A stretch of DNA of 32,348 nucleotides from Alphaproteobacteria bacterium MarineAlpha9_Bin6 (GTDB lineage: Bacteria; Pseudomonadota; Alphaproteobacteria; UBA7887), in assembly GCA_002937585.1 (NCBI GenBank), contig PTKE01000019.1, positions 1 through 32,348 of the forward strand. The letters are read 5' to 3'. The notes beneath the pieces were generated by a model. It saw nothing but the letters and a program-made list of their open reading frames with translations. It had not been told where the DNA came from and ran no database searches. This document shows positions 7,714 through 16,812 of this stretch, in pieces. Every line of letters begins with the position of its first letter. Position 1 is the first letter of the stretch. Both the position numbers and the translations under genes were made by a program.

Positions 7714-8378
7714 GGGTTAGCGACGGACTAATTTTGGCAGTACCAAAAGGTCGACTATTAACTCAACTCTTGCCGTTGATGGCCCGTGTGGGTATCGAAC
7801 CCGAGCTGGATTTCCATAATGAAAAAACCCGCCGATTATCCTTCAAAACCAATATGGAAGGTTTGACGCTGATTCGGGTACGTAGTTTTGATGTTGCTAC
7901 GTTTGTTGCTTTCGGTGGTGCTCACTTGGGTGTGACGGGACACGATACCCTGCTAGAATTTGATTATCCAGAGGTTTATGCACCGCTTGATCTTAGAATT
8001 GGTCGTTGCCGACTTTCATTAGCGGAGCCAGTTGAACTGGCGGCTAAAGATGACCCGTTGCGATGGAGCCACGTTCGGATAGCAACAAAATATCCCCAGG
8101 CGACGCGACGCTATTTCGCTACTCGCGGGGTCCATGCTGAATGCGTAAAATTAAGTGGAGCTGTAGAGCTGGCCCCATCTCTCGGTCTGTGTCAGCGCAT
8201 CGTGGATCTCGTCGAAAGTGGTCAAACACTTAAGGAAAATGGTCTGGTGGAGGTAGAACTCATCGCAGATATAACCGCACGACTGATAGTTAATCGTGCT
8301 GCTTGGAAGACTCAATCAGCCGAATTAGATGTTTTGGTGGACCGGTTTCAAAGCGTGATTAATGGCGCGAAGACTTAG
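7710..8378 (+). CDS. hisG: ATP phosphoribosyltransferase, short form
   Basis: HisG condenses ATP and PRPP in the first step of histidine biosynthesis. Visible motifs are ILAVPKGRLL near the N-terminus, the strand-loop VRSFDVATFVAFGGAHLGVTGHDTLLE, and the PRPP-binding region ELAPSLGLCQRIVDLVESG followed by TLKENGL. At 222 residues it is the short form, lacking the C-terminal regulatory domain; such enzymes normally need the HisZ subunit for activity and feedback control, and no hisZ is in this window. The GTG start at 7710 overlaps the DUF2948 stop (GTGA). The 3' end overlaps hisD by 17 bases. Confidence 0.96.
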   Translation: MRVSDGLILAVPKGRLLTQLLPLMARVGIEPELDFHNEKTRRLSFKTNMEGLTLIRVRSFDVATFVAFGGAHLGVTGHDTLLEFDYPEVYAPLDLRIGRCRLSLAEPVELAAKDDPLRWSHVRIATKYPQATRRYFATRGVHAECVKLSGAVELAPSLGLCQRIVDLVESGQTLKENGLVEVELIADITARLIVNRAAWKTQSAELDVLVDRFQSVINGAKT

Positions 8379-9657
8379 CAACCTGGACCCAGGATTTGAT
8401 AATGCATTCCGCGCCGCTTTGGCGCGGCAGCGGGAGGCTGTGCACTATGTCGACGATGTGGTCGCTTCGGTTCTGGCTGATGTTCGCACACGTGGTGATG
8501 CTGCTTTATTGGACTACACGGAACGTTTCGATGGAGTACGAATTTGCGGGGAGCAACTCCGATTGTCAATTGATGAAATTGATTCAGCTTGCTCTGAATG
8601 TGATGGTGCCTCACTGGATGCTTTAAATTTTGCCGCTCATCGAATTGAAGATTTTCACCGACGTCAAATGCCTGAAACTCTGTCTTATACAGATGAAATC
8701 GGGGTCACACTGGGCGCCCGTTGGCGACCAATTGATGCTGTTGGATTGTATGTTCCAGGTGGTTCTGCAGCTTATCCAAGTTCCTTGCTAATGAACGCAA
8801 TCCCAGCGCGAATAGCGGGAGTGCGGCGGGTAGCAATGACAGTACCCGCTCCTGACAGAAGAATCGATCCTTTGGTATTGGCTGCTGCTAAACTTTCCGG
8901 AGTGCAGGAAATATACCGGGTAGGAGGAGCGCAGGCAATTGGTGCTTTGGCATACGGCACTGAGACAATTGTGCCTGTGGATAAAATTGTTGGACCTGGC
9001 AACGCGTATGTTGTGGCCGCTAAGAGACAGGTTTTCGGAATAGTTGGGATCGACATGATCGCCGGGCCGACAGAAGTTTTAATAGTTGCTGATGCCGATA
9101 ACGACCCATCGTGGATCGCAATTGATTTGTTGGCGCAGGCCGAACATGACGTGGCCGCGCAGTCAATTTTGGTAACGGACAATATATCTTTTGCGGATCG
9201 GGTGGAGTCTGCTGTAGAGGATCATTTGGTTACTCTTAAGCGTGGGGATATTGCTCGCGCAAGTTGGGAGAATAACGGTTTAATAATCATTACCGAAAAT
9301 TTAGAACAGGCTGCTGCTTTGGTGGACAGAGTTGCGCCTGAACATTTAGAGCTCGCGGTTGCTAATCCAGAAGCCCTGGCTGCCGATGTTTCTCACGCGG
9401 GCGCAATTTTTCTAGGTCGCCATACGCCTGAAGCGATAGGCGATTACGTTGCCGGTCCGAATCATGTATTACCGACAGCAGGTAGCGCGCGTTTTTCTTC
9501 CGGGCTGTCCGTGCTGGATTTTCTAAAACGTACTAGCATGATCCGTTGTGACGCAGAGAGTCTCAGCGCAGTCGGCTCTGCTGCGATCACACTCGCCGAA
9601 GGGGAGGGGCTGGATGCTCACGCGCGCTCAATAAGTATTCGGTTGAATCGGCCCTAG
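8362..9657 (+). CDS. hisD: Histidinol dehydrogenase
   Basis: HisD oxidises L-histidinol to L-histidine in two NAD-dependent steps, ending the pathway. The 431-residue product is of standard length. Family landmarks are VGLYVPGGSAAYPSSLLMNAIPA, the GPGNAYV loop, the zinc ligands Gln and His in LLAQAEHD, the catalytic Glu-His in VAPEHLELAV, the zinc Asp in EAIGDYVAGPNH and the last zinc His in EGLDAHARSISIR. ATG at 8362 lies inside the hisG end, a 17-base overlap. A 153-base gap follows before the next gene, the largest gap in the block. Confidence 0.98.
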   Translation: MARRLSNLDPGFDNAFRAALARQREAVHYVDDVVASVLADVRTRGDAALLDYTERFDGVRICGEQLRLSIDEIDSACSECDGASLDALNFAAHRIEDFHRRQMPETLSYTDEIGVTLGARWRPIDAVGLYVPGGSAAYPSSLLMNAIPARIAGVRRVAMTVPAPDRRIDPLVLAAAKLSGVQEIYRVGGAQAIGALAYGTETIVPVDKIVGPGNAYVVAAKRQVFGIVGIDMIAGPTEVLIVADADNDPSWIAIDLLAQAEHDVAAQSILVTDNISFADRVESAVEDHLVTLKRGDIARASWENNGLIIITENLEQAAALVDRVAPEHLELAVANPEALAADVSHAGAIFLGRHTPEAIGDYVAGPNHVLPTAGSARFSSGLSVLDFLKRTSMIRCDAESLSAVGSAAITLAEGEGLDAHARSISIRLNRP

Positions 9658-9810
9658 ATGGATGAGCGGGATTAATCTGCATGGCTTCCGTCTCTTTCTT
9701 AGGAGCAAGCGACAAAAATTTACAGTTTGTCTGATGGAAAGTTGGTTGGTGCAATTGTGTAACTGCGTATCATGTAGCTGCCATGAGCTAGTGTTGAAGC
9801 TACCTGGAAC

Positions 9811-10281
9811 ATGGATTTTCATATAGTAGAGGTAACATTGGATGAAGGGAGCATCGTTCGCTGGAATCCGGAAATTGATCGAGAGCGTAAGGTCGCTATT
9901 TATGATCTTCTCGAAGCAAATCATTTTGCTCCAGCAAGTGGGTTGCCGGGTCCCTATTGTCTTCGTTTAGAAATACAGGACAATCGATTGGTTTTCTGCA
10001 TTCAATCGGTATGTTCGTCTGGAGCTATTGAAGCAATACCACTTCCTTTGTCCGGCTTTCGCCGGATTATTAAGGATTACTTCACAGTTTGTGAAAGTTA
10101 TTACAACGCGATTAAACATTCCCCCCTAAAGCGAATAGAGGCATTAGATATGGGCCGGCGTAGCCTTCACGACGAAGGCTCGCAACTTCTTTTGGAACGA
10201 CTTGAAGGTAAGATTGAAATCGATTTCAGTACTGCTCGGCGTTTGTTTACACTCATATGCGTGGTCCAATTGCGTGTATAA
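9811..10281 (+). CDS. UPF0262 family protein
   Basis: The 156-residue protein matches UPF0262 by its N-terminal IVEVTLDEGSIVRWNPEIDRERKVAIYDLLE, the central PLPLSGFRRIIKDYF segment, and the C-terminal STARRLFTLICVVQ. UPF0262 is an uncharacterised alphaproteobacterial family found between hisD and infA. No membrane or signal segment is present. The stop TAA overlaps the next gene's ATG (TAATG). The role is unknown; its constant neighbours are housekeeping genes. Confidence 0.9.
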   Translation: MDFHIVEVTLDEGSIVRWNPEIDRERKVAIYDLLEANHFAPASGLPGPYCLRLEIQDNRLVFCIQSVCSSGAIEAIPLPLSGFRRIIKDYFTVCESYYNAIKHSPLKRIEALDMGRRSLHDEGSQLLLERLEGKIEIDFSTARRLFTLICVVQLRV

Positions 10282-10745
10282 TGGAGGTGTTAGAACGGAC
10301 GCCAACTAGCATACTGATTTGTTGCACTAACAATGCACTGCGTTCGCCAATGGCTGACGGTATGGTTAAGTTTCTTCAGGGACATGTGCTCTCTGTTAGT
10401 TCAGTCGGCATCCGGGTAGGAACTCTTGATCAATTCGCAGTCTCAGTAATGGATGAGGTCGGCATTGATATATCTACTCATTGTCCTAAGAGTATTGAAA
10501 ATCTGACCTATAGCTCATTTGATCTAATTTTAAGCTTGTCTCCAGGAGCACAGTATCAAGCGGTAGATATGAGCCAGACTACAGACAACCATCTAGTTTT
10601 CTGGAATACTTTTGACCCGTCTACCGTTGAAGGCAATCGCGAAATTCGGTTGGCTGCCTACCGCGAAGTGTGGGACACTTTATTTAATCGTTTTAATGGA
10701 TATTTTGTTGATATTGGTTTGTCAGTTGCGGCGCTAAATATTTGA
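10281..10745 (+). CDS. Low-molecular-weight phosphotyrosine-phosphatase / arsenate-reductase-like protein
   Basis: The 154-residue product has the low-molecular-weight PTP fold signature: the phosphate loop Cys15-x5-Arg21-Ser (CTNNALRS) directly after the first strand, followed by PMADG, and a DP pair in FWNTFDPSTVEG that corresponds to the general-acid Asp loop. MDEVGIDISTHCPKSI is the usual middle segment. It should hydrolyse phosphate monoesters through a cysteinyl-phosphate, or reduce arsenate; the substrate cannot be decided. It lacks the extra C-terminal resolving cysteines expected of thioredoxin-linked arsenate reductases. The ATG at 10281 overlaps the UPF0262 stop; an upstream in-frame ATG at 10257 would add eight residues. 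Confidence 0.9.
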   Translation: MEVLERTPTSILICCTNNALRSPMADGMVKFLQGHVLSVSSVGIRVGTLDQFAVSVMDEVGIDISTHCPKSIENLTYSSFDLILSLSPGAQYQAVDMSQTTDNHLVFWNTFDPSTVEGNREIRLAAYREVWDTLFNRFNGYFVDIGLSVAALNI

Positions 10746-10778
10746 ATATGAGCAATTACATTGACATGCTTGACTGAA

Positions 10779-10803
10779 CGTGCAGCCATTTACGTGCTGC
10801 ACG
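10779..10803. promoter_or_regulatory. Perfect inverted repeat upstream of infA
   Basis: CGTGCAGC (10779-10786) and GCTGCACG (10796-10803) form an 8-bp stem around a nine-base loop, 28 bases before infA. There is no T-run, so it is not a standard intrinsic terminator. It might be an operator, an attenuating leader hairpin or an mRNA processing site. A TTGACA hexamer at 10761-10766 lies just upstream but no good -10 is in register. Confidence 0.4.
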
Positions 10804-10830
10804 CATCAATAATTTAGATAGGATGACTTA

Positions 10831-11049
10831 ATGGCAAAAGAGGAAGCATTAGAATTCCAAGGGGAGGTTACTGAATTACTCCCTAATGCGATGTTTCGAG
10901 TGAAGCTGGAAAATGAACACGAAATCCTTGCGCACACATCGGGGAGAATGCGGAAAAATCGTATTCGCGTACTTGCCGGGGATCGGGTGACCGTTGAAAT
11001 GACACCCTATGATTTAACTAAGGGTCGGATCGTATTTCGGCAGAAATAA
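10831..11049 (+). CDS. infA: Translation initiation factor IF-1
   Basis: The 72-residue product is an almost complete single S1/OB-fold protein: [19 protein letters not shown], then [33 protein letters not shown] and the closing [14 protein letters not shown]-1 binds the A site of the 30S subunit and supports IF-2 and IF-3 during initiation. AGGA at 10820-10823 precedes the ATG by seven bases. It sits between the phosphatase and maf genes in the usual alphaproteobacterial order. Its own 85-base upstream gap with an inverted repeat suggests separate tuning of expression. Confidence 0.99.
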   Translation: MAKEEALEFQGEVTELLPNAMFRVKLENEHEILAHTSGRMRKNRIRVLAGDRVTVEMTPYDLTKGRIVFRQK

Positions 11050-11068
11050 CACTTATGCGGTGTGGCCA

Positions 11069-11707
11069 ATGGCGGCTCGGCGCAAATTCGAGAATACCAC
11101 ATTGAAATTAGTACTCGCTTCGGCCTCTGAGCGCCGGCTTACGCTATTGCACCAAATTGGTATTGTACCAGCTCTGGTTGATCCGACCGGTATTGATGAG
11201 CGACTTTCCTTGCCGGGAGAGACGCCGACCCAGATGGCCGCGCACTTAGCGCGTCAAAAGGCAGAGCTGGCATTCGCTCTCCACCCTGATTCTCTTGTGT
11301 TAGGAGCAGACACGTTGGTTGCGTGCGGCCGGCGCGTGTTGATGAAGCCAGAAGACTCACATGATGCACAAGCCTTCCTTTCTCTTCTGTCCGGTCGTCG
11401 CCACCGTGTTCACACGGGACTATGTCTGATTGGTTCTGGGAAGATGCGGCAACGTTTTGTGACAACGGTTGTGCGATTTAAGAGGCTAACGGATCGGGAA
11501 ATACAGTCCTATATAGATTCCAATGAATGGAGAGGTAAAGCGGGGGCTTATGCGATTCAGGGACGCGCCGGCGCATTCGTGAAAGCGATTAACGGGTCAT
11601 ATTCAAATGTAGTGGGACTTCCACTTTATGAGACCTATGTACTATTAACGAGCTTCGGTTATTGCTTACCCGCAGTCGATTTGGAAAAGTCCAAAGTAAC
11701 AGTATGA
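11069..11707 (+). CDS. maf: Maf-family nucleotide pyrophosphatase
   Basis: Maf proteins hydrolyse non-canonical or modified nucleoside triphosphates to monophosphates and affect septum formation. The 212-residue product shows LVLASASERRLTLL (phosphate-binding loop with Ser and Arg), the catalytic-Asp strand LVLGADTLV, KPEDSHDAQAFLSLLSGRRHRVHTG, and the conserved WRGKAGAYAIQG and INGSYSNVVGLPLYE segments. The specific substrate (dTTP/UTP type or 7-methyl-GTP type) cannot be told by eye. ATG at 11069 is used; GTG at 11060 would add three residues and neither has a strong ribosome-binding site. The stop overlaps the rng start (ATGA). Confidence 0.95.
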   Translation: MAARRKFENTTLKLVLASASERRLTLLHQIGIVPALVDPTGIDERLSLPGETPTQMAAHLARQKAELAFALHPDSLVLGADTLVACGRRVLMKPEDSHDAQAFLSLLSGRRHRVHTGLCLIGSGKMRQRFVTTVVRFKRLTDREIQSYIDSNEWRGKAGAYAIQGRAGAFVKAINGSYSNVVGLPLYETYVLLTSFGYCLPAVDLEKSKVTV

Positions 11708-13152
11708 CACAAGAACTTTTGATTAACGTCTCGCCTCGTGAGACTCGTATTGCCTTGGTTTCCCAGGGGCACCTCCGCGAATTGTTTATAGAACGGGAGG
11801 AGCACCGGCCATTGGTAGGCAATGTGTATCTCGGCAGAGTTACCAAAATTTTAGCTGGGGCCAACGCGGCGTTTGTGGATTGTGGTTTGGAGCGTTCAGC
11901 GTTTCTTGTGGCCAATGATGCTCGCCCGCCCGGGGATTTTCAAAATAATCGAATGGACATATCTGACCTCGTGCAAGAGGGCGCCGAGGTCATAGTTCAG
12001 GTTATTAAGGAGCCAATCGGGGACAAGGGTGCGCGCGTGCGTTCCCGAATTGCGCTTGCGGGTCGTTATCTGGTGTTGATACCGGATGGAGACAAGGTCA
12101 ATATTTCACGTCGATTGACCGATATTGAAGAACGTGCACGTCTGACCACTTTGATTGAGGGTGCGATCGAACCTGGTGATGGCGTCATAATTCGCACCGT
12201 TTCGCAAGGTGTAGAGTCGGAGGACCTTGCGAATGATTTACTAAGCCTTAAAGAGTGTTGGTCAGATATTCAGGCAGCATCTGATCAAACCGATGCGCCA
12301 TCGTGCATTCATGCGGAACTTGATCTCGTATTGCGTATCCTGCGCGATCGTCTGTCAATCTCGATTGACGCAGTATTTATTGATGACCGCGCAATTTTTT
12401 CTTCTGCACAAGATTTTTGCAAGCAGTTTATGCCTGCTCTTGCTGATCGGGTGGAATTACTGACAACGTCCGGATCAGCATTTGACAACCATGAAATTGA
12501 ACAACAAATCGAGGACATGATTTGGCCCGAGGTGTCTCTACGCTCGGGTGGTACGCTGTACATTGAAGAAACCCAATCAATGACTGTGATCGATGTCAAC
12601 ACTGCTCGCTTTAAAGGTAGTTCTGGTCGAAAAGATGCTGTTTTTCAGACGAATATGGAAGCCGCACGTGAGGTTGCTCAGCAGCTTCATCTCAGAAATA
12701 TTGGGGGCATAGTGGTTGTTGACTTTATCAACATGGAATCATCTGACACTTGTACTAAAGTATTCACTGAGTTGGAAACAGCATTGGCGAATGATCCAGC
12801 ACGGGTTCATTTGAAGAAATTCTCTGAATTTGGATTGGTCGAACTCACACGTATGCGGACCCGTGAGTCATATGCACATGAGGTGACGGAGGTGTGTGAA
12901 CATTGTCAGGGTGTAGGGCGTGTTAAAACCGCATACACTGTTGCAATTGAGATCCTTCGGTCTCTGTCGGTGGAAGTACGATTTGAACCGGGGCGCGATT
13001 TCTCGGTTGTTGCGGCTCCGGAGGTTGTGGCTATTCTTGGGGACCAAGAGCGCGCCGCTTTAGAAAATCTCCAATACAAAGCGGCAGCCTCATTGAAGCT
13101 CGTGTCAGACTCTGATCTTGAGCGGGAGGCTTTTGAGCTGGTGCCACTTTGA
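11704..13152 (+). CDS. rng: Ribonuclease E/G family protein (RNase G-like)
   Basis: The 482-residue endoribonuclease has the RNase G layout: an N-terminal S1-type RNA-binding domain (GNVYLGRVTKILAGANAAFVDCGLERSAFL ... DKGARVRSRIALAGRYLVL), an RNase-H-like and 5'-sensor region, and the catalytic segment with metal-binding Asp residues in TVIDVNTARF and VVVDFINM. CEHCQGVG near the end is the CxxC zinc link that joins subunits. It lacks the long disordered C-terminal scaffold of RNase E, so it is the short G type, which processes rRNA precursors and decays mRNA. ATG 11704 overlaps the maf stop. Position between maf and yacG is the normal one for alphaproteobacteria. Confidence 0.95.
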   Translation: MTQELLINVSPRETRIALVSQGHLRELFIEREEHRPLVGNVYLGRVTKILAGANAAFVDCGLERSAFLVANDARPPGDFQNNRMDISDLVQEGAEVIVQVIKEPIGDKGARVRSRIALAGRYLVLIPDGDKVNISRRLTDIEERARLTTLIEGAIEPGDGVIIRTVSQGVESEDLANDLLSLKECWSDIQAASDQTDAPSCIHAELDLVLRILRDRLSISIDAVFIDDRAIFSSAQDFCKQFMPALADRVELLTTSGSAFDNHEIEQQIEDMIWPEVSLRSGGTLYIEETQSMTVIDVNTARFKGSSGRKDAVFQTNMEAAREVAQQLHLRNIGGIVVVDFINMESSDTCTKVFTELETALANDPARVHLKKFSEFGLVELTRMRTRESYAHEVTEVCEHCQGVGRVKTAYTVAIEILRSLSVEVRFEPGRDFSVVAAPEVVAILGDQERAALENLQYKAAASLKLVSDSDLEREAFELVPL

Positions 13153-13178
13153 GTTTCTCGCTTTCGAAGGGACACAGT

Positions 13179-13298
13179 ATGGTCAAGAATAATAATTGCC
13201 AATGTCCTGTTTGTGGACAACCAAGTTGTGTCAAGCGGCACCTTTTTTGCTCGAGACGTTGCGCTGAAATAGATCTCGGCCGATGGTTGGATGGTTAA
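13179..13298 (+). CDS. yacG: YacG-type zinc protein, DNA gyrase inhibitor family
   Basis: This 39-residue protein has CPVCG (Cys9, Cys12) and FCSRRCAEIDLGRWLDG (Cys24, Cys28), the complete YacG zinc-binding signature. In Escherichia coli YacG binds GyrB and inhibits gyrase. GAAGGGA at 13165-13171 precedes the ATG by about seven bases. The product stops directly after DLGRWLDG, without the acidic C-terminal tail carried by longer homologues, so it is a minimal form. It closes the murA-to-yacG gene block, 26 bases after rng. Confidence 0.92.
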   Translation: MVKNNNCQCPVCGQPSCVKRHLFCSRRCAEIDLGRWLDG

Positions 13299-13452
13299 GT
13301 GGCATCTAATTCATTCCCTCCCTCCCAGAAGAGGATGAAGTGAGTTGATGGGAGGTCAGGTATCCAATTTCACTTTCGAATAGGTAAATAAATATTATAG
13401 CCTGCGGGGACGTAGGTTAGTGCTCGATTTTGATGGGGGATCGCAAAAAAAT

Positions 13453-14253
13453 ATGCTGACTGAACAAGTCTTGAGATTTTCCACGGAGATTTTAACTGAG
13501 CGGCAGCGGAATTATTACCTCGAGAACGGTTGTGTACGGATAGAGCGTCTAGTATCTGATGGCTGGGTGAAGCGCCTACCTGCGGCTAGCAAACAATTAG
13601 TAAATTAGAGTCGCGCTATAACCGTGAGTGATGATGTGTACGTTTTAGAAACTGGGCATAGCGCCGAGATGCAGAGATAAAAAAGGCTTACCAGCCCCGT
13701 ATCACATCACCCTGACTTTTGGGATTTTGCCTCGAATTCCAATACTGTCGATGCTGTTGCAGATGTGGTTGGGCCAAACGTTCGGTTCTATCACTCAAAG
13801 CTAAATTACAAGTGGGCGGGTGGGGGGCAGAGTTTTGATTGGCATCAGGATATCCAAGCTTGGGGGACCGCACACCAATTATAGCCCAGTTACTGTTGGT
13901 GTTCTCCTAGAGGATACGACGCTGAATCAGGGGCCTCTAACAGCTATCAAGGGAGAGTCACAAGGGGAAGCTTTATGATCTCTACGATGAAAGTGACAAC
14001 TTCGTGATCCGTATTGAGCAAGATGAGCTTGACTGGGTGACTGAGGAAATGAAGGAGTACATGACCGGTCCGGCAGGAACGGTTTTCTTACTTAATTGCC
14101 GGACGATCCATGGCTCGACGGAGAATCATTCTGACCGGTCCCGACCAATTTTACTCAATGGCTGACGCTTTTCCATACGCTGTCAATCCAATTCCTAGCC
14201 CTTTCGATGGAGCAATCATGTGCGGTGCGGCCGCGCCGTTGGTCACATCATGA
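13453..14253 (+). pseudogene. Decayed phytanoyl-CoA dioxygenase-like gene
   Basis: Reading across frames recovers one continuous PhyH-type protein. It starts at ATG 13453 (ILTERQRNYYLENG..., stop near 13606), continues in another frame with an in-frame TAA at about 13678-13680, then gives SKLNYKWAGGGQSFDWHQD with the Fe(II) HxD pair up to about 13868. A shift leads to SPVTVGVLLEDTT up to about 13963, another to DLYDESDNF ... FLLNCRTIHGS with the distal iron His, and a last shift near 14163 to FPYAVNPIPSPFDGA and the final stop. That makes four frameshifts plus one nonsense codon. Family members are Fe(II)/2-oxoglutarate hydroxylases. The gene should be non-functional. Confidence 0.85.
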
Positions 14254-14353
14254 TCCACGGCCTTGCCAGATTTCTCCGGATTGGTCGCAGGGCTATTTAG
14301 GTCCTTAGGTCCACCAAAATCGCAGCCCTTCTTAATCTTACTATCTACAAATT

Positions 14354-15167
14354 TTATGCTGCGATACGGTCGGCTTTTATAATTGCCCCGTCTTCAACTG
14401 GCTCCATAATCGACCAATTTTGAAAGCGCACGTAATCGGGGCGAGATTTATCTACATTATTAGGATGATTAGATACTCTATTGAAACAAAAATATATTTG
14501 CCAACGGTCTGTCGCGGAAAGGTTTTGCCCAGAGGCATGCAACAGATTGCAATGGAATAATGCAGCGTCCCCAGGTTTTCCGGTGATCGAAACTGGTGCG
14601 TCACCTTCCTCGAGCGATTTTCGCACTTGGTCGGGGCGGTACAGCCCATAGTTTGTATGCTGTGGACTCGTCCCAATAAGGTTCAATTATTCCTCTCCGG
14701 TGGCTACCCGGCTGGAAATTTAGGCAGCCTCTTATTTCTGTTGCTTCGTCAAGCATAATTATGAATGTGACGAGGTCAGGATGCCTTATTCCGTCGAGGT
14801 ACCACTTCCCAAAATCCTGATGCCATGGCCACACTGTTCCTTCAATTGCAGCCTTCATATTTATCTTGCTGTGATGCATATAAAGCTCTTCGTCGCGAAG
14901 TACTTGCTTCGCGGCACCGAGGACCCTTGGTAGGCGCGATGCTGAGTTATATGGCGCAGAAGACGTTGGGCTGTCGGCCTCGTGCATACGAAACATAGTT
15001 TTTGGGGCACCTGACCGACCTTCTCGGATAATACATTCTGTTTCAAGTGTCGCAATCCGGCTTGCTTCCTGTCGGAGTATAGTAACCTCCAGACCCGAAA
15101 ATAAATTACGGAAAACTAGATAGCTTTTTCTATCAAAATCTGAAATTTATTTTGAACTCAACCGCAT
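14354..15167 (-). pseudogene. Second, convergent decayed phytanoyl-CoA dioxygenase-like gene
   Basis: On the minus strand ATG 15165-15167 begins MRLSSK, then an in-frame TAA (15147-15149) sits where relatives have a residue of an LxxxQIxxFDRxGYLVFRNLFS motif, and the same frame goes on through ISDFDRKSYLVFRNLFSG. It continues to YMHHSKINMKAAIEG, the iron-binding WHQDFGKWY, PGSHRRG and EPYWDES. A single-base shift near 14640-14650 moves the reading to DQVRKSLEEGD, KPGDAALFHCNLLHASG (distal His) and the C-terminus. A full-length product is impossible without correcting both lesions. It is a different subfamily from the neighbour at 13453-14253, so they are not copies of each other. Confidence 0.82.
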
Positions 15168-15279
15168 GGGTAGGATGTCCTTAGCAAGCTACTTTTGTAT
15201 CCAAATCTTCTATCTCGCGTGAGAATCATTAAGTGATCAATTTCTTTCAATTTGAGATGGGATTTCTGATTTTCCTGCA

Positions 15280-16812
15280 TTAGCTGTTTAAAGCACGGTT
15301 ATCGTCCCAGTAAATTTCGCGCAAACGACGTTTAAATATCTTGCCAGAGTCTTCCCTTGGCAGATGGTCATGAAAAGTAACCAATTTGGGGACCTTGTAG
15401 CCAGCCATATTTTCACGCAGGAACTTTTGGACCGATTGTTCAGTCAAATTGGCATTAGGGTGTGTCTCGATGGCTGCTCCAAGTGCCTCACCATATTCAG
15501 TGTCAGGAATGCCGAATACTGCGCAGTCACTGACACCCTCAAGGCCGATCAGGATTGCCTCGATCTCTGCAGGATAGATATTAACCCCACCAGATATCAC
15601 CATGTCGGCTTTGCGGTCGCACAGGAAGAGGAAGTTGTCCTCATCCAAATAACCCCGATCTCCATTAGTTATTAGGCCGTCTCGTTCAATTTCGGCCCGT
15701 TTTTTTTCGTCATTGTGGTAGGTAAAACCTGCGCCCACTGCCAAATTAACGAAGATATCTCCGATCTCTCCAGGATTGAGGATTTGACCCTCTTCTCCGT
15801 AGATGCGCACGACCGAATTGGGGAGTGGCTGACCAACTGTTCCCTTTTTTTCGAGCCACTCGCTACTGGTAACGAAGGTGATGAGTCCTGCCTCTGTCGA
15901 TCCATAATATTCGTGAACTATAGGGCCCCACCAGTTGATCATATTGCGCTTTACGTCGGGTGGGCACGGTGCTGCGCCATGCACAACGCTTTCCAAACTC
16001 GATAGATTTGCAGCGAGACGTTTTGCAGGAGGTAAGTTTAACAGGCGCACAAACATGGTGGGTACCATGTGTGTATGTGTAACGGAATGTCTTTCTACCG
16101 AATCCAGGAAGTCTAGTGCATCAAAACGTGGCATAAGAATCAAATCACCCCCAAGAGAGATCACGGCGCGTGCATAAGCGTTTGGAGCACTATGGTAAAG
16201 TGGCCCGGTCATTAGAGCTCTGGCACTTGGGCGAAGCCCAAAGCCGAGCTGAATTTGGTCCATTATCGACTGTTGCAATTCAGCGGATGCCGGTGCGCGA
16301 CGAACTCCTTTGGGAGACCCAGTGGTCCCGGAGGTGTAGATCATGCTCCCGCGCGCGGGTACAGGCGGTTCATCCCAAGGTGTGAATTGGTTCCTCCAAG
16401 TGTCCCATCCCACTGATTCAACTGCGGATGCGCATTGTTCGGATGTCAGGGTATAGGCCGCTTGGATTTCGGGGGGCGTGGGAACCACAAGAACCTGGAT
16501 GTCCGTAGTCAACGAAGCTGGCAATTTCAATGCTAGATCCGCGTGGACAACTAATACCTTAGCCTCACAGTTAACGAGTATGTATTCGATTTCGGCCTGT
16601 TTAAAATGCCAGTTTATTGGGACGGAATAAGCGCCGAGGACGGCTGCGGCAAAGGTTACCTCAAGAAACGGGACATCGTTTCTCAGTAAGAGTGCAACTG
16701 AGTCACCTTCGGAGATTCCCGCCTCGGAAAGCCCGCGTGCTACTTGTCGGGAACGGTGATGGAATTCGCCGAGCGGTATGCGTTGTTTTCCACTAATTAA
16801 ACAGTGATCCAT
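15280..16812 (-). CDS. Acyl-CoA synthetase / AMP-binding ligase
   Basis: The 510-residue ANL-superfamily enzyme should activate a carboxylic acid to the acyl-AMP and then the CoA thioester. Core motifs are visible: the P-loop MIYTSGTTGSPKGV, YYGSTEAG, GDRGYLDEDNFLFLCDRKADMVISGGVNIYPAEIE (hinge and A8 region) and the catalytic lysine near the C-terminus in PREDSGKIFKRRL. Length is normal for the family. The start at 16812 lacks a strong Shine-Dalgarno sequence. It lies upstream, in the same direction, of the decayed dioxygenase at 14354-15167, so it may be the survivor of a former catabolic set. Substrate unknown; it is diverged from PBP1A's promoter region by 176 bases. Confidence 0.93.
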   Translation of the reverse strand: MDHCLISGKQRIPLGEFHHRSRQVARGLSEAGISEGDSVALLLRNDVPFLEVTFAAAVLGAYSVPINWHFKQAEIEYILVNCEAKVLVVHADLALKLPASLTTDIQVLVVPTPPEIQAAYTLTSEQCASAVESVGWDTWRNQFTPWDEPPVPARGSMIYTSGTTGSPKGVRRAPASAELQQSIMDQIQLGFGLRPSARALMTGPLYHSAPNAYARAVISLGGDLILMPRFDALDFLDSVERHSVTHTHMVPTMFVRLLNLPPAKRLAANLSSLESVVHGAAPCPPDVKRNMINWWGPIVHEYYGSTEAGLITFVTSSEWLEKKGTVGQPLPNSVVRIYGEEGQILNPGEIGDIFVNLAVGAGFTYHNDEKKRAEIERDGLITNGDRGYLDEDNFLFLCDRKADMVISGGVNIYPAEIEAILIGLEGVSDCAVFGIPDTEYGEALGAAIETHPNANLTEQSVQKFLRENMAGYKVPKLVTFHDHLPREDSGKIFKRRLREIYWDDNRALNS

